Assembly (NCBI RefSeq): GCF_025642155.1
Contig: NZ_CP106798.1
Location: 6,076,001-6,140,000, forward strand
Source of the DNA: Streptomyces sp. HUAS 15-9
Lineage (GTDB): Bacteria; Actinomycetota; Actinomycetes; Streptomycetales; Streptomycetaceae
Length of the DNA: 64,000 bases
Direction: 5' to 3'
The notes beneath the pieces are model-generated. The model did not search any database. It worked only from the letters and a program-made list of their open reading frames with translations, and was not told where the DNA came from. A program made the position numbers and the translations under genes. The first letter of the stretch is position 1, and each line of letters opens with the position of its first letter. Shown one piece after another: positions 9,101 through 17,264 of this stretch.

Positions 9101-9898
9101 ATGGTGCGGGTGACCACGACCGACCGCCGCGGGGCGTTGCGGGCGGGGGCCGGGCTCGTCGCCGGGGGCGCCCTCGTCGGCGGATGCTCGTCCGCCACCG
9201 GCCCCGTCGCGCAGCCCACGCCCGCCAGAGCCGCCCCCTCGCGCACCCCCGCGAAGCCCACCCCCCTCGCCGCCCCCGCCCCGCGCGCCTTCCCCCGGCA
9301 GCCCGCGCAGATCACCCACGGCTCCCGCGACCACCCCCGCGTCGCACTCACCTTCCACGGCCAGGGCGACCCCGCGCTGGCCCACGCCCTGCTCACCGAG
9401 GCCGAGCGGCACGGCGCCCGGATCACCGTGCTCGCCGTGGGCACCTGGCTGGACGAGCAGCCCGAGATCGCCCGCCGGATCCTGGACGGCGGCCACGACC
9501 TGGGCAACCACACCCAGCGGCACGTCGCCGTCAACACCATGCCGGAGACCGGCGCCCGCGCCGAGATCACCGAGTGCGCGGACCGGCTGAGACGGCTCAC
9601 CGGTTCGATCGGCACCTGGTTCCGCCCCTCCCGTGCCCCGACGGCCTCCCCGCTCGTTGTCCGGCTGGCCCGCGCCGCGGGCTACCCCCATGTGCTGTCG
9701 TACGACGTCGACTCGCTCGACTACACCCGGCCGGGCGCCCCCGCCGTCACCCGGAAGGTCCTGGCCGAGGTCCGAAACGGGTCCGTGGTGAGCATGCACT
9801 TCGGATACCCGGACACGGTCGCCGCCCTTCCCGCCGTACTCCAAGAACTCGACAGCCGCGGACTGCACGCGGTCACCACCACGGAGCTGCTGAGCTGA
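9101..9898 (+). CDS. Polysaccharide-deacetylase-like (CE4 fold) lipoprotein with altered motif 1
   Basis: 265 residues with a signal peptide and lipobox LVGGC, so exported and membrane-anchored. The CE4 NodB fold is recognisable from NHTQRH (metal-binding His pair), WFRPS, and SYDVDSLDYTRPG. Motif 1, normally TFDDG with the catalytic base and a metal-ligand Asp, is replaced by TFHGQGD. It may therefore be catalytically altered or a binding protein. Its stop overlaps the start of the beta-propeller gene (TGATG), so the two are co-translated and probably work together at the cell surface. Confidence 0.8.
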   Translation: MVRVTTTDRRGALRAGAGLVAGGALVGGCSSATGPVAQPTPARAAPSRTPAKPTPLAAPAPRAFPRQPAQITHGSRDHPRVALTFHGQGDPALAHALLTEAERHGARITVLAVGTWLDEQPEIARRILDGGHDLGNHTQRHVAVNTMPETGARAEITECADRLRRLTGSIGTWFRPSRAPTASPLVVRLARAAGYPHVLSYDVDSLDYTRPGAPAVTRKVLAEVRNGSVVSMHFGYPDTVAALPAVLQELDSRGLHAVTTTELLS

Positions 9899-11082
9899 TG
9901 CGTCCCACCAAAGCCGTCCGCGTCCTGGCCGCCGGCGCCGCCCTCGCCGCCCTGACGCTGCTGCCCGCGTGCAGCAGCGGGTCCGAGCGCCACGAGAACG
10001 AGGCCCTCGGCAGCAAGGCGCCCGCACCGCCCCAGAAGAAGCAACTGGTCGACGGACTGCCCGGGATGCCGCCCGTGCTCGACCCCCACGACGTCTACGC
10101 CGCCGACCGCCCCAACCTCTTCTCACCGGCTGTGAAGGACTTCCCGTCCCGGGTCTACGTCCCCAACACCAACTCCAACACCGTCTCCGTGATCGACCCG
10201 AAGACGTACAGGGTCATCGAGACGATCCCGGTCGGCTGGCAGCCCCAGCACGTCGTGCCCTCCTGGGACCTGCAGACGCTGTGGGTCAACAACGACAAGG
10301 GCAACACCCTCACCCCCATCGACCCGAGGACCGCGAAGGCGGGTAAGACGGTCTCCGTCCACGACCCGTACAACCTCTACTTCACACCCGACGGCAAGTA
10401 CGCCGTCGTCATGGCCTCCCTCGACCGCGAACTCGTCTTCCGCGACGCGCACACCATGAAGCGCGTGAAGACCGTGCCCGTCAGCTGTTACGGCGTCAAC
10501 CACGCCGACTTCTCCCTCGACGGGCGCTACTTCATCGTCTCCTGCGAGTTCAGCGGCGAGCTGCTCAAGGTCGACACCGCGCGGATGAAGGTCGTCGGCC
10601 AGGAGAAGCTGCCGTTCCAGGGCGCGATGCCGCAGGATGTCAAGGTGTCGCCCGACGGCAAGCGGTTCTACATCGCCGACATGATGGCCGACGGCGTGTG
10701 GATCCTGGACGGCGACCGGTTCACCAGACCCTCCCTCCTGCCCACCGGCAAGGGGGCCCACGGCCTGTACGTCAGCCGCGACTCCCGCGAGATGTACATC
10801 TCCAACCGGGGCGAGGGCACCATCTCCATCTTCGACTTCGCCCAGAACGGGCTCACCAAGAAGTGGCACCTGCCGGGCGGCGGCAGCCCCGACATGGGCG
10901 GGGTCTCGGCCGACGGCAAGGTCCTGTGGCTGTCCGGCCGCTACAACTCCGAGGTGTACGCCATCGACACCGCCACGGGGGCCGAACTGGCCCGCATCAG
11001 GGTCGGCAGCGGCCCGCACGGTCTCGCCGTCTACCCGCAGCCGGGCCGCTACTCGCTGGGCCACACCGGCATCTTCCGCTAG
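9898..11082 (+). CDS. YVTN-type beta-propeller lipoprotein
   Basis: About 394 residues. The signal peptide ends in lipobox LLPAC at about residue 25. The body is a seven-bladed propeller built of repeats such as VYVPNTNSNTVSVIDPKTY and MYISNRGEGTISIFD, the pattern of YVTN/lactonase-like surface propellers. The ATG overlaps the stop of the deacetylase-like gene by one base. No lactonase active-site residues can be assigned with confidence. A binding or scaffold role at the cell surface next to its partner is the likeliest reading. Confidence 0.85.
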   Translation: MRPTKAVRVLAAGAALAALTLLPACSSGSERHENEALGSKAPAPPQKKQLVDGLPGMPPVLDPHDVYAADRPNLFSPAVKDFPSRVYVPNTNSNTVSVIDPKTYRVIETIPVGWQPQHVVPSWDLQTLWVNNDKGNTLTPIDPRTAKAGKTVSVHDPYNLYFTPDGKYAVVMASLDRELVFRDAHTMKRVKTVPVSCYGVNHADFSLDGRYFIVSCEFSGELLKVDTARMKVVGQEKLPFQGAMPQDVKVSPDGKRFYIADMMADGVWILDGDRFTRPSLLPTGKGAHGLYVSRDSREMYISNRGEGTISIFDFAQNGLTKKWHLPGGGSPDMGGVSADGKVLWLSGRYNSEVYAIDTATGAELARIRVGSGPHGLAVYPQPGRYSLGHTGIFR

Positions 11083-11747
11083 GCACGGTCATCAGCCTGC
11101 CCGCAGGGCGCGAGGAGCAGCGCCTCCGCCCCCACCGGCAGGTATCCGGCCGCCTGGAACGCCCGCAGGCTGCGGGCGTTCCCCGGGGAGACCTGGGCCC
11201 ACACCGGTTCCCCGGCCAGGTGCAGGGCGGCCGTCACCAGCCGGCGTCCCAGCCCCCGGTGCCGTACCCCCTCGTCCACCTCGACCGCGACCTCCAGCCG
11301 GCCCGCGACCCCGCGTCCCAGGACGACCACACCGCCGTCCGCCTCCCACAGCCGCACGTCGTCACGGCGCGCACGGGCCCGTACGGCGCGCGGATGGCCG
11401 GGGTCGGCGATCTGCGTGAGCGCGAGCGGCGGCCGGCCCGGCAGGGGCGAGCCCACCACGAGGGCGTCGATGGTGTCGGTCGTACGGCCCGTGCGCTCCA
11501 CGAAGGCCGCCAGGAACCGCGCGTTCAGCGTCGCGGCGAGCGCGTCGCAGTCGCCCGCCACCGCCCGCAGCGTCTCGCGCACCCACCGCGGATCCTCGTC
11601 CGTGAAGACGACCGAGTGCGCCGTGAAGGCGATGACCCCGGCGTCCCGGCGCGTGTGCTGGGGCACGACCGTCGTACCGCCGTCGTCCGGCGGGAAGACA
11701 CCGCGCGCGGCCGCGTCGAGAATGTCCCGCAGAGTCTCTGCCACCAC
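11079..11747 (-). CDS. GNAT family N-acetyltransferase
   Basis: About 222 residues from GTG 11747, which follows an AAGGGG ribosome site at good spacing. A longer frame exists upstream but would cover the promoter of the divergent merR gene. The C-terminal half holds the acetyl-CoA signature GVRHRGLGRRLV followed by the typical beta-bulge segment VSPGNARSLRAFQAAGY. The N-terminal half is family-specific. Its 3' end overlaps the end of the beta-propeller gene by four bases (convergent). The substrate is unknown. Confidence 0.85.
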   Translation of the reverse strand: MVAETLRDILDAAARGVFPPDDGGTTVVPQHTRRDAGVIAFTAHSVVFTDEDPRWVRETLRAVAGDCDALAATLNARFLAAFVERTGRTTDTIDALVVGSPLPGRPPLALTQIADPGHPRAVRARARRDDVRLWEADGGVVVLGRGVAGRLEVAVEVDEGVRHRGLGRRLVTAALHLAGEPVWAQVSPGNARSLRAFQAAGYLPVGAEALLLAPCGQADDRA

Positions 11748-11755
11748 CGCGCCCC

Positions 11756-11787
11756 TTGAGTCTCCACCGACTGGAAGCCCCAGACTC
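11756..11787. promoter_or_regulatory. MerR-type promoter with 19-bp spacer and operator
   Basis: TTGAGT (11756-11761) and CAGACT (11781-11786) are separated by 19 bp, the long spacer characteristic of MerR-activated promoters. An inverted repeat GAGTCT...AGACTC (11758-11763 and 11782-11787) sits within it. The predicted start of transcription is at or next to ATG 11794, so the merR mRNA is probably leaderless. The element also lies upstream of the divergent GNAT gene, which may be the co-regulated target. Confidence 0.65.
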
Positions 11788-11793
11788 GCAGAC

Positions 11794-12705
11794 ATGATCG
11801 ACGACGGCACCGGACTTCTCACCATCGGCGAGCTGGCCCGGAGCACCGGACTCACGGTCCGCACCATCCGGTACTGGTCCGACGAGGGCGTGCTGTCCCC
11901 CGTGACCCGCTCCGCGGGCGGCTACCGCCTGTACGACGCCGAGTCCGTCGCCCGCCTGGAGCTGATCCGCACCCTGCGCGAGCTCGGCCTCGGCCTGGAC
12001 GACGTGCGCGCGGTGCCGACGGGCGAGACGACGGTGGCGCGGGTGGCGGCCGCCCATGTGGCCGCGCTGGACGCGCAGATCAGTTCGCTGCGGCTGACCC
12101 GTGCGGTGCTGTCGACCGTGGCGCGACGCGGTTCGACCGCAGAGGAGATGCCCCTGATGAACAAGCCGGCACGGCTGTCGGCGGCCGAGCGGAGGCGGAT
12201 CCTGGAGGAGTTCGTGGACGAGATGTTCCACGGACTGGCCACGGCGGACCCGGACATCCGCGAGCGGATGCGGAACACCGCGCTCTCGCTGCCGGACGAT
12301 CCGACGCCGGAGCAGGTCGACGCCTGGGTGGAGCTGGCCGAGCTGATCCAGGACCCCGAGTTCCGGGCGCTGATGCGCGGCGCGGCCGGGTTCAACGCCG
12401 CCGACCGGGGGCACGACGCGCGTGCCGGGGCGTCGATGTGGTTCTTCAAGCGGCTCGTCGAGCTGGTGGGCCGGGCCCGGGAGCGCGGGATCACCCCGGA
12501 GTCGCCGCAGGCCGAGCCGGTACTGCGGGATCTGCTCGGCACGGCCGACCGCGGCGACGTGCTCGCCCGCAGGAAGGCGACCCACAACGTCCGGGCCGCC
12601 CGCTACCGGGAACTGCTCGGCATCCTCAAGGGGACGGCCCAGCCCGCCCACGAGGAGGACCTCGCCTGGGTGGTCGCCGCACTGGAGTTTCGCGCGGGCC
12701 GTTAG
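11794..12705 (+). CDS. MerR family transcriptional regulator
   Basis: About 303 residues. The winged HTH at residues 9-75 (TIGELARSTGLTVRTIRYW...) is a clear MerR domain, followed by a helical dimerisation segment. The long C-terminal half is helical and charged and resembles the ligand-binding half of TipA-like activators, but I cannot name a ligand. ATG 11794 starts seven bases after the operator. It faces the GNAT gene across a 46-bp gap that holds a typical MerR promoter, so it probably controls both. Confidence 0.88.
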   Translation: MIDDGTGLLTIGELARSTGLTVRTIRYWSDEGVLSPVTRSAGGYRLYDAESVARLELIRTLRELGLGLDDVRAVPTGETTVARVAAAHVAALDAQISSLRLTRAVLSTVARRGSTAEEMPLMNKPARLSAAERRRILEEFVDEMFHGLATADPDIRERMRNTALSLPDDPTPEQVDAWVELAELIQDPEFRALMRGAAGFNAADRGHDARAGASMWFFKRLVELVGRARERGITPESPQAEPVLRDLLGTADRGDVLARRKATHNVRAARYRELLGILKGTAQPAHEEDLAWVVAALEFRAGR

Positions 12706-12764
12706 TCTGACCTGCGGCAGTACGCCTGTATGACCTAGAAAACGCGACAAAAAGGGGCGGATCG

Positions 12765-12977
12765 GTGGCGGACATCGAGGAAGCACGCAAGCAGTTCCAG
12801 CGGATCGATGCGAACGGCGACGGTTTCATCACCGCCGCCGAGCTCAAGTCCGCCATGGCCCAGGAGGGTGACTGGAACGTCACCGAGGCGGTGGCCGAGG
12901 CCATCATCAAGAGCCGTGACCTGAACGGCGACAAGGTCCTGTCGTTCGACGAGTTCTGGGCCTACCTGAACAAGTGA
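12765..12977 (+). CDS. Two-EF-hand calcium-binding protein
   Basis: A 70-residue calmodulin-like protein with exactly two EF-hands. The loops are residues 15-26 (D-N-D-F-T-E at the ligand positions) and 52-63 (D-N-D-V-S-E), and both end in the bidentate Glu, so both should bind calcium. It resembles the small Cab proteins of Streptomyces. GTG 12765 follows an AAAGGGG ribosome site. It is monocistronic and is closed by a strong terminator. Confidence 0.92.
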   Translation: MADIEEARKQFQRIDANGDGFITAAELKSAMAQEGDWNVTEAVAEAIIKSRDLNGDKVLSFDEFWAYLNK

Positions 12978-12986
12978 CGCCCGCAC

Positions 12987-13021
12987 GGAAGGGGGGCACC
13001 CGGCCCGGGTGCCCCCCTTCC
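12987..13021 (+). terminator. Strong palindromic terminator
   Basis: A perfect 17-bp G/C-rich inverted repeat with a one-base centre lies 9 bp after the EF-hand gene. It can form a very stable hairpin in either direction. Confidence 0.85.
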
Positions 13022-13103
13022 GCATCGGAATAGTCCACCGGCCCGCGGGGTTGACGCCGCACAGCAGACGCATGCACATGCATCGATCCTGGAAGGGCCT
13101 GTC

Positions 13104-13763
13104 ATGAAGATCGGCATCATCGGCGCGGGCAACATCGGCGGCAACCTCACCCGGCGGCTCACCGCCCTCGGTCACGACGTCTCGGTCGCCAACTCCCGTG
13201 GCCCGCACACGCTCACCGAACTCGCCCAGGAGACGGGCGCGACCCCCGTACCGGTCGAGGAGGCCGCGCGCGGCGCGCAGGTCGTCGTGGTCACGGTCCC
13301 GCTGAAGGCGGTCCCGGGCCTTCCGTCGGGGCTGCTGGACGGCGCGGCCGAGGGGGTCGCCGTGATCGACACCGGCAACTACTACCCCCAGCGCGACGGC
13401 AGGATCGCGGGCATCGAGGACGAGGGCCTCACTGAGAGCCGCTGGACCGAGCGGCACATCGGGCACCCTGTGATCAAGGCCTTCAACGGCACCTACGCCC
13501 AGGACATCCTGGACGGCCCCCGTCCCGTCGGCGACCCCGACCGGCTGGCCCTCCCGGTGGCAGGGGACGACGCGGCCGCCAAGCGGGTCGTACGCGACCT
13601 GATCCACGAGCTCGGCTTCGACACGGTCGACGCGGGCGGTATCGACGACTCCTGGCACCAGCAGCCCGGCACCCCGGTGTACGGCCTGCGCGCGGGCGTC
13701 GACGGGGTGACCGAGGCGCTGGCCGAGGCGCCGAAGGACAGGCCGGCGGACTTCAGGGGGTAG
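13104..13763 (+). CDS. NADP(H)/F420-dependent oxidoreductase-like protein
   Basis: 219 residues with an N-terminal Rossmann fold, GIIGAGNIGGNL (4-15), followed by the NSRGPHTL segment typical of the NADPH:F420 oxidoreductase (Fno) superfamily and its YrhI-like relatives. The family reduces or dehydrogenates small substrates or F420. The ATG follows a GGAAGGG ribosome site. There is no partner gene, so the substrate and F420 dependence remain open. Confidence 0.8.
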   Translation: MKIGIIGAGNIGGNLTRRLTALGHDVSVANSRGPHTLTELAQETGATPVPVEEAARGAQVVVVTVPLKAVPGLPSGLLDGAAEGVAVIDTGNYYPQRDGRIAGIEDEGLTESRWTERHIGHPVIKAFNGTYAQDILDGPRPVGDPDRLALPVAGDDAAAKRVVRDLIHELGFDTVDAGGIDDSWHQQPGTPVYGLRAGVDGVTEALAEAPKDRPADFRG

Positions 13764-13784
13764 AGGCGGGGACCGGTCCGGTCC

Positions 13785-15722
13785 TCAGCCCAGCGCCCTC
13801 GCCACGAACGTGTCCAGGACCCCCGCCCCCACCTCGACCGCACGGGTGCGCCCCTGCCAGTCGGTGATCGTGTGGGAACGGGCCGCCGTGCGCAGGGACC
13901 GGACCTGGGCCCCGGTGCCCTTGCCGTCCCGTAGGTCGAGGGCGGCGAGGGCGGCGCGGGCCCAGTCCCGGGTGGACGCCAGCCAGGGGGCGGCCGAGGT
14001 GCCCAGGGGCGCGGGGACCGTGTCCGGTACCCCGGCCAGGACGGTGAGCCTTTCCCGCAGGGCCGGTTCGGCCTTCGCGCCGCTTCGCCAGTAGGCCGCC
14101 ATGAGCGTCGCGAGCTGCGGTGCCTGTGTGGTGTTCAGGCGGGAGGCGCGGTTGACGTCGGCGAAGGCGCGCAGGGCGGTGAGCGCGCGCCGGTCGCCGC
14201 CGGCCAGCGCGGACAGGCCCGCGTCGAGTGCCGTGGCCGGCCGGTACGCGGTGGGGTTCCAGGCGTACGCGGCCATCGAGAACAGCGCCGGGTCGGAGGC
14301 GGCCGCCTGGTTCATCGGGTTGGCCAGGAGGCCCGCGACCGCGCCGGGCAGGCTGTCCTCGCGGCCCGTGTAGGGGCCGAGCAGCAGATGGTCCGCCGTG
14401 TAGTCGTTGACCGGGTAGTTGTCCCACACCAGCAGCGGGTGCCCGTACAGCCGCGCGGCCTCGCGGGCCTGCTCGGTGCGCAGTGCCGGTGAGACGACCA
14501 GGGGCCCGGTCCACATGACCCGTACGTCCCGGTCCAGACGCCCGGCCAGCGCGGTCTTGTACGCGCTCGCCCGCGCCCCGTCGTACTCGGTGGGTACGGT
14601 GATCAGCGGAGCGGCACCGGTGCGCGTGTCGAGGAACTGGCGCTGCACCTTGTTCAGCAGATCCGCCTGGGCCCGCCCGACCGCGCCCCGCCCGCTGCCG
14701 TACACGGAGGCGTCGCGCGCGCAGTTCCAGCGGTCGATCTCGATGTCGTCGAGCGGCACGGCGAAGGCCCGCACCCCGGCGCCGTCCCACAGCTGCCGGA
14801 ACTTGTGCACCAGCGCGGCCGTGTCCGAGGCCGACGAGTAGCAGATGGAAGGGCCGGGGGAGAGCGCGTACACGAAGGAGATGTGGTCGGCCGCGGCCCG
14901 CGCGGCCAGGGTGCGCAGTCCGGCGAGCCGGGGCTCGGGGTACGGGTCGCGCCAGCGGCCGCGCAGATAGGGGTCGTCCTTCGGGCTGTACAGGTACGTG
15001 TCGAGCTTCCAGCGTGCCGCGAAGTCCAGCTGATCCAGGCGCTCTTGCCGGGACCAGGGTGTGCCGTAGAAGCCCTCGACGATCCCGCGGGCGGCGGTGG
15101 CCGGCCAGTCCCGGATGCGGACGGCGGGCAGCGAGGTGCGCGCGGCCCGGGAACCGACGGGGCGCACCAACTGGGCGAGGGTCTGCGCGGCGTGGAAGGC
15201 ACCGTCCGGATCCACCCCGGCGAGGACGGCCCGGGGCTGCCCGTGGTCGGTGCCGACGGCGAGGACGTACCCGCCCGCGGCGAGACCGGTGGGTGGGGCG
15301 GCACGCAGCGGAGCCAGGGCGCCCGGCGTGCCGCCCGACGCCACCGTGACCAGCAGCTCGCCGGACTTCGGCGCGTCCCCCAGGCGTATCTCGCCCGCGC
15401 CGCCCGCGCGTAGCGCCCGGGTGACGGCGTCCAGGGTGGCCGCGTCCGTCCCCGCGTCCGCGCGCACGGCCACACCGCGCCCGATCCGCACCGAACCCGC
15501 GTCACGGCGCACGCTGCGCGGCGCGGGCCACAGGGCCGGTAGATCCGCCGGAGTGCTTCCGGCGCGGGTGGTACGCGCCTTGCCGTCGGCCGCCGAGGGG
15601 GCCGCGGCCGCGGCGCCGTCCGGGCCGGCGGGGCCGTCCCCGCAGGAGCGGGCGAACACCACGACCACCAGACCGAGGACGAAGCCGATCAGCAGCTGCG
15701 GCGGGACGCGGAACTGGCGCAC
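13785..15722 (-). CDS. GH84 beta-N-acetylglucosaminidase, membrane-anchored or secreted
   Basis: 645 residues. Residues 8-25 form an N-terminal signal anchor, then a low-complexity linker. A GH20b-like domain (about 60-200) precedes the GH84 barrel. The family signature GIVEGFYGTPW is at 213-223 and the catalytic Asp pair, at 325-326 in AVPLDDIEID, acts with substrate assistance. The enzyme removes terminal GlcNAc from chitin- or cell-wall-derived or glycoprotein substrates outside the cell. The C-terminus is helical, without an obvious carbohydrate-binding module. It is transcribed divergently from the accessory operon at 15999. Confidence 0.9.
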   Translation of the reverse strand: MRQFRVPPQLLIGFVLGLVVVVFARSCGDGPAGPDGAAAAAPSAADGKARTTRAGSTPADLPALWPAPRSVRRDAGSVRIGRGVAVRADAGTDAATLDAVTRALRAGGAGEIRLGDAPKSGELLVTVASGGTPGALAPLRAAPPTGLAAGGYVLAVGTDHGQPRAVLAGVDPDGAFHAAQTLAQLVRPVGSRAARTSLPAVRIRDWPATAARGIVEGFYGTPWSRQERLDQLDFAARWKLDTYLYSPKDDPYLRGRWRDPYPEPRLAGLRTLAARAAADHISFVYALSPGPSICYSSASDTAALVHKFRQLWDGAGVRAFAVPLDDIEIDRWNCARDASVYGSGRGAVGRAQADLLNKVQRQFLDTRTGAAPLITVPTEYDGARASAYKTALAGRLDRDVRVMWTGPLVVSPALRTEQAREAARLYGHPLLVWDNYPVNDYTADHLLLGPYTGREDSLPGAVAGLLANPMNQAAASDPALFSMAAYAWNPTAYRPATALDAGLSALAGGDRRALTALRAFADVNRASRLNTTQAPQLATLMAAYWRSGAKAEPALRERLTVLAGVPDTVPAPLGTSAAPWLASTRDWARAALAALDLRDGKGTGAQVRSLRTAARSHTITDWQGRTRAVEVGAGVLDTFVARALG

Positions 15723-15791
15723 CCGGAGCCCCCTCCATCATCCGTCTGCGCGGGCAGTAGGCAGTCAACTACCATCTGTCGCATCGATTAT

Positions 15792-15868
15792 GACGGAACG
15801 GCGGTTTCCGTTCGGGGGGTTACGTGAACGTCGTCGCGGCATGTTGCGCAGCAGTGTGACGTTCCGTC
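15792..15868. promoter_or_regulatory. Divergent promoter region with paired inverted sites
   Basis: The 276-bp gap between the GH84 gene and the accessory operon contains GACGGAACG at 15792-15800 and its exact reverse complement CGTTCCGTC at 15860-15868. A local inverted repeat GAACGG/CCGTTC also lies at 15796-15813. This suggests a dimeric regulator that binds twice with looping or cooperative contact. No candidate regulator is encoded in the operon itself. Confidence 0.4.
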
Positions 15869-15998
15869 GGATACGGCGGCGAAGGCGTCGACAAGAGGGC
15901 ACTGTGCGCCAGTTGGCGTAGACACTGCCGACAGCAGGTTCTATCCAGAGATGCGTGGGGCGGACGCGGCCCCTGCTACAGGCACGGGGAGGTCGCAC

Positions 15999-16874
15999 AT
16001 GGTGGTGGTTCCGGAAGATCCGCACAGCCACTGGATCGTGCTCCTCGACATCGAGGACTTCAGTCTGCGCGCGGAGACCACCCAGGCGACGCTGCACGAC
16101 GACCTGTACCACGTGGTCGAGTTCGGGTTACGGCGGGCCGGGCTCGGCCTGGACGGATGCGAGGTGCAGGACCGCGGGGACGGCATGCTGCTGCTGGCCC
16201 CGCCGGACACCAGACCCACCCTGCTGCTCAGGGAGTTGGTGCGGGGCCTGGAGGACGCGCTGGTCCACCACCGGGACACCTACAACCACGACCACCGGAT
16301 GCGGCTGCGGGTCGGGTTCGAGCAGGGGCTGGTCAGCAGGCGCGGCGAGCGGTGGACCAGCAATGCCATCAACGACCTCTCCCGGCTGGTCGACGCCGGC
16401 CCTGTCAAGCAGGTGCTGGCCCGGGCCGGCCGGGCCCATCTGGTGGTGGTCGTCTCCGAGGACATCCACCGCAAGGTGGTGCTGGGCCGCTACCCGGGCA
16501 TCGACCCGGCGGCGTATCTGCCCGCCGACTTCGTCACCAAGCACGGCGAACCGCGCCGGGGCTGGGTCACCGTGCCCGGCTATCCGGCGCCACCAGGACT
16601 TCCCGCGGAATCGGGGGAGCCGCCACGTGGCAGAACGAGACCGGGGGCGGACCCCGGCACGGGCGGTACCGCGGGAGGAGCGGGCGGTGGGGCCGAACCG
16701 GGGAGCCCGGTCCTGCCGCCCTCACTCCACGTCGGCGATGTGACGCACGCTCAGATCGCCGTGGGGGAGGGGGCGATGGCCGTGGGCGGTGACTATGTGC
16801 ACGGCAACAAGATCGAGCATCACCACGGCTCCCGCGACGTACCCCACCGCGGCACCTCGGCGGACGGCTCATGA
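15999..16874 (+). CDS. Nucleotide-cyclase-like protein with C-terminal glycine-rich motif (first gene of the TerY-P-linked operon)
   Basis: About 291 residues. ATG 15999 is preferred over the upstream GTG because GGGGAGG lies 6 bases ahead of it. Residues 10-175 look like a class III nucleotide cyclase domain: LLDIEDFS (Asp17), RGDGMLLLAP (Asp61) and NAINDLSRLVDA match the two metal-binding aspartates and the helix that follows. The base-recognition residues cannot be confirmed, so activity is unproven. A Pro/Gly linker (about 190-240) leads to the C-terminal motif GGDYVHGNKIEHHHG, which resembles one near the start of the next gene. The gene has an in-frame TTA codon at 16128 (Leu44) and ends with an ATGA overlap. 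Confidence 0.72.
   Translation: MVVVPEDPHSHWIVLLDIEDFSLRAETTQATLHDDLYHVVEFGLRRAGLGLDGCEVQDRGDGMLLLAPPDTRPTLLLRELVRGLEDALVHHRDTYNHDHRMRLRVGFEQGLVSRRGERWTSNAINDLSRLVDAGPVKQVLARAGRAHLVVVVSEDIHRKVVLGRYPGIDPAAYLPADFVTKHGEPRRGWVTVPGYPAPPGLPAESGEPPRGRTRPGADPGTGGTAGGAGGGAEPGSPVLPPSLHVGDVTHAQIAVGEGAMAVGGDYVHGNKIEHHHGSRDVPHRGTSADGS
16128..16130 (+). other. TTA leucine codon (possible bldA control point)
   Basis: TTA is in frame, as codon 44 of the cyclase-like gene. In Streptomyces TTA is read by the bldA tRNA, which matures late in development, so translation of this gene and of the coupled genes downstream may depend on bldA. Confidence 0.75.
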
Positions 16875-17264
16875 CCACACCGCCCGCCCCCGCGCCGCCG
16901 CCCCTGCCCCCACCCCCACGACGACGGCGCCCACCGGGGGAGGGGCGCCGTCCCCGCAGGGCGCACCTCCGCCCGGCGGCGGCACACCGGGCAGGGCGGT
17001 GCCGCGGGCAGCGGCAACAGCGGCTCGCCCCAGCCCGGCACCGCAGGCGGCGCGGACGGCGGTACGCCCCAGCCTGGCGGCACACCCCAACCGGCGGCCC
17101 CCGACAACACCGTCGGCGGCAGCGACAGCGCCAGCCAGGCCACCGCCCGTACCGGACAGGGCAGTCTGCGCGCCGGGCTGCTGCGCACCGCCTGGACCCA
17201 CATCGGCGGCGACCGGGTCGAGGGCGACAAGATCGTCATCCATGCCGGGGGCGAACACCGTGTC
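16871..17264 (+). other. Frame-disrupted N-terminal part of the STAND-like NTPase
   Basis: An ATG overlaps the previous stop (ATGA, 16871) and opens a Pro/Ala-rich sequence. Codon bias and composition then move to the next frame around the C-run at 16906-16918, and again around the G-run near 16989, after which the frame is continuous with the NTPase. Adding one C and one G would give one unbroken Pro/Thr/Gly linker. In the final frame the segment encodes HIGGDRVEGDKIVIHAG just before 17265, which matches the motif ending the preceding protein. No ATG, GTG or TTG exists in the NTPase frame between 16875 and 17264. Confidence 0.6.
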
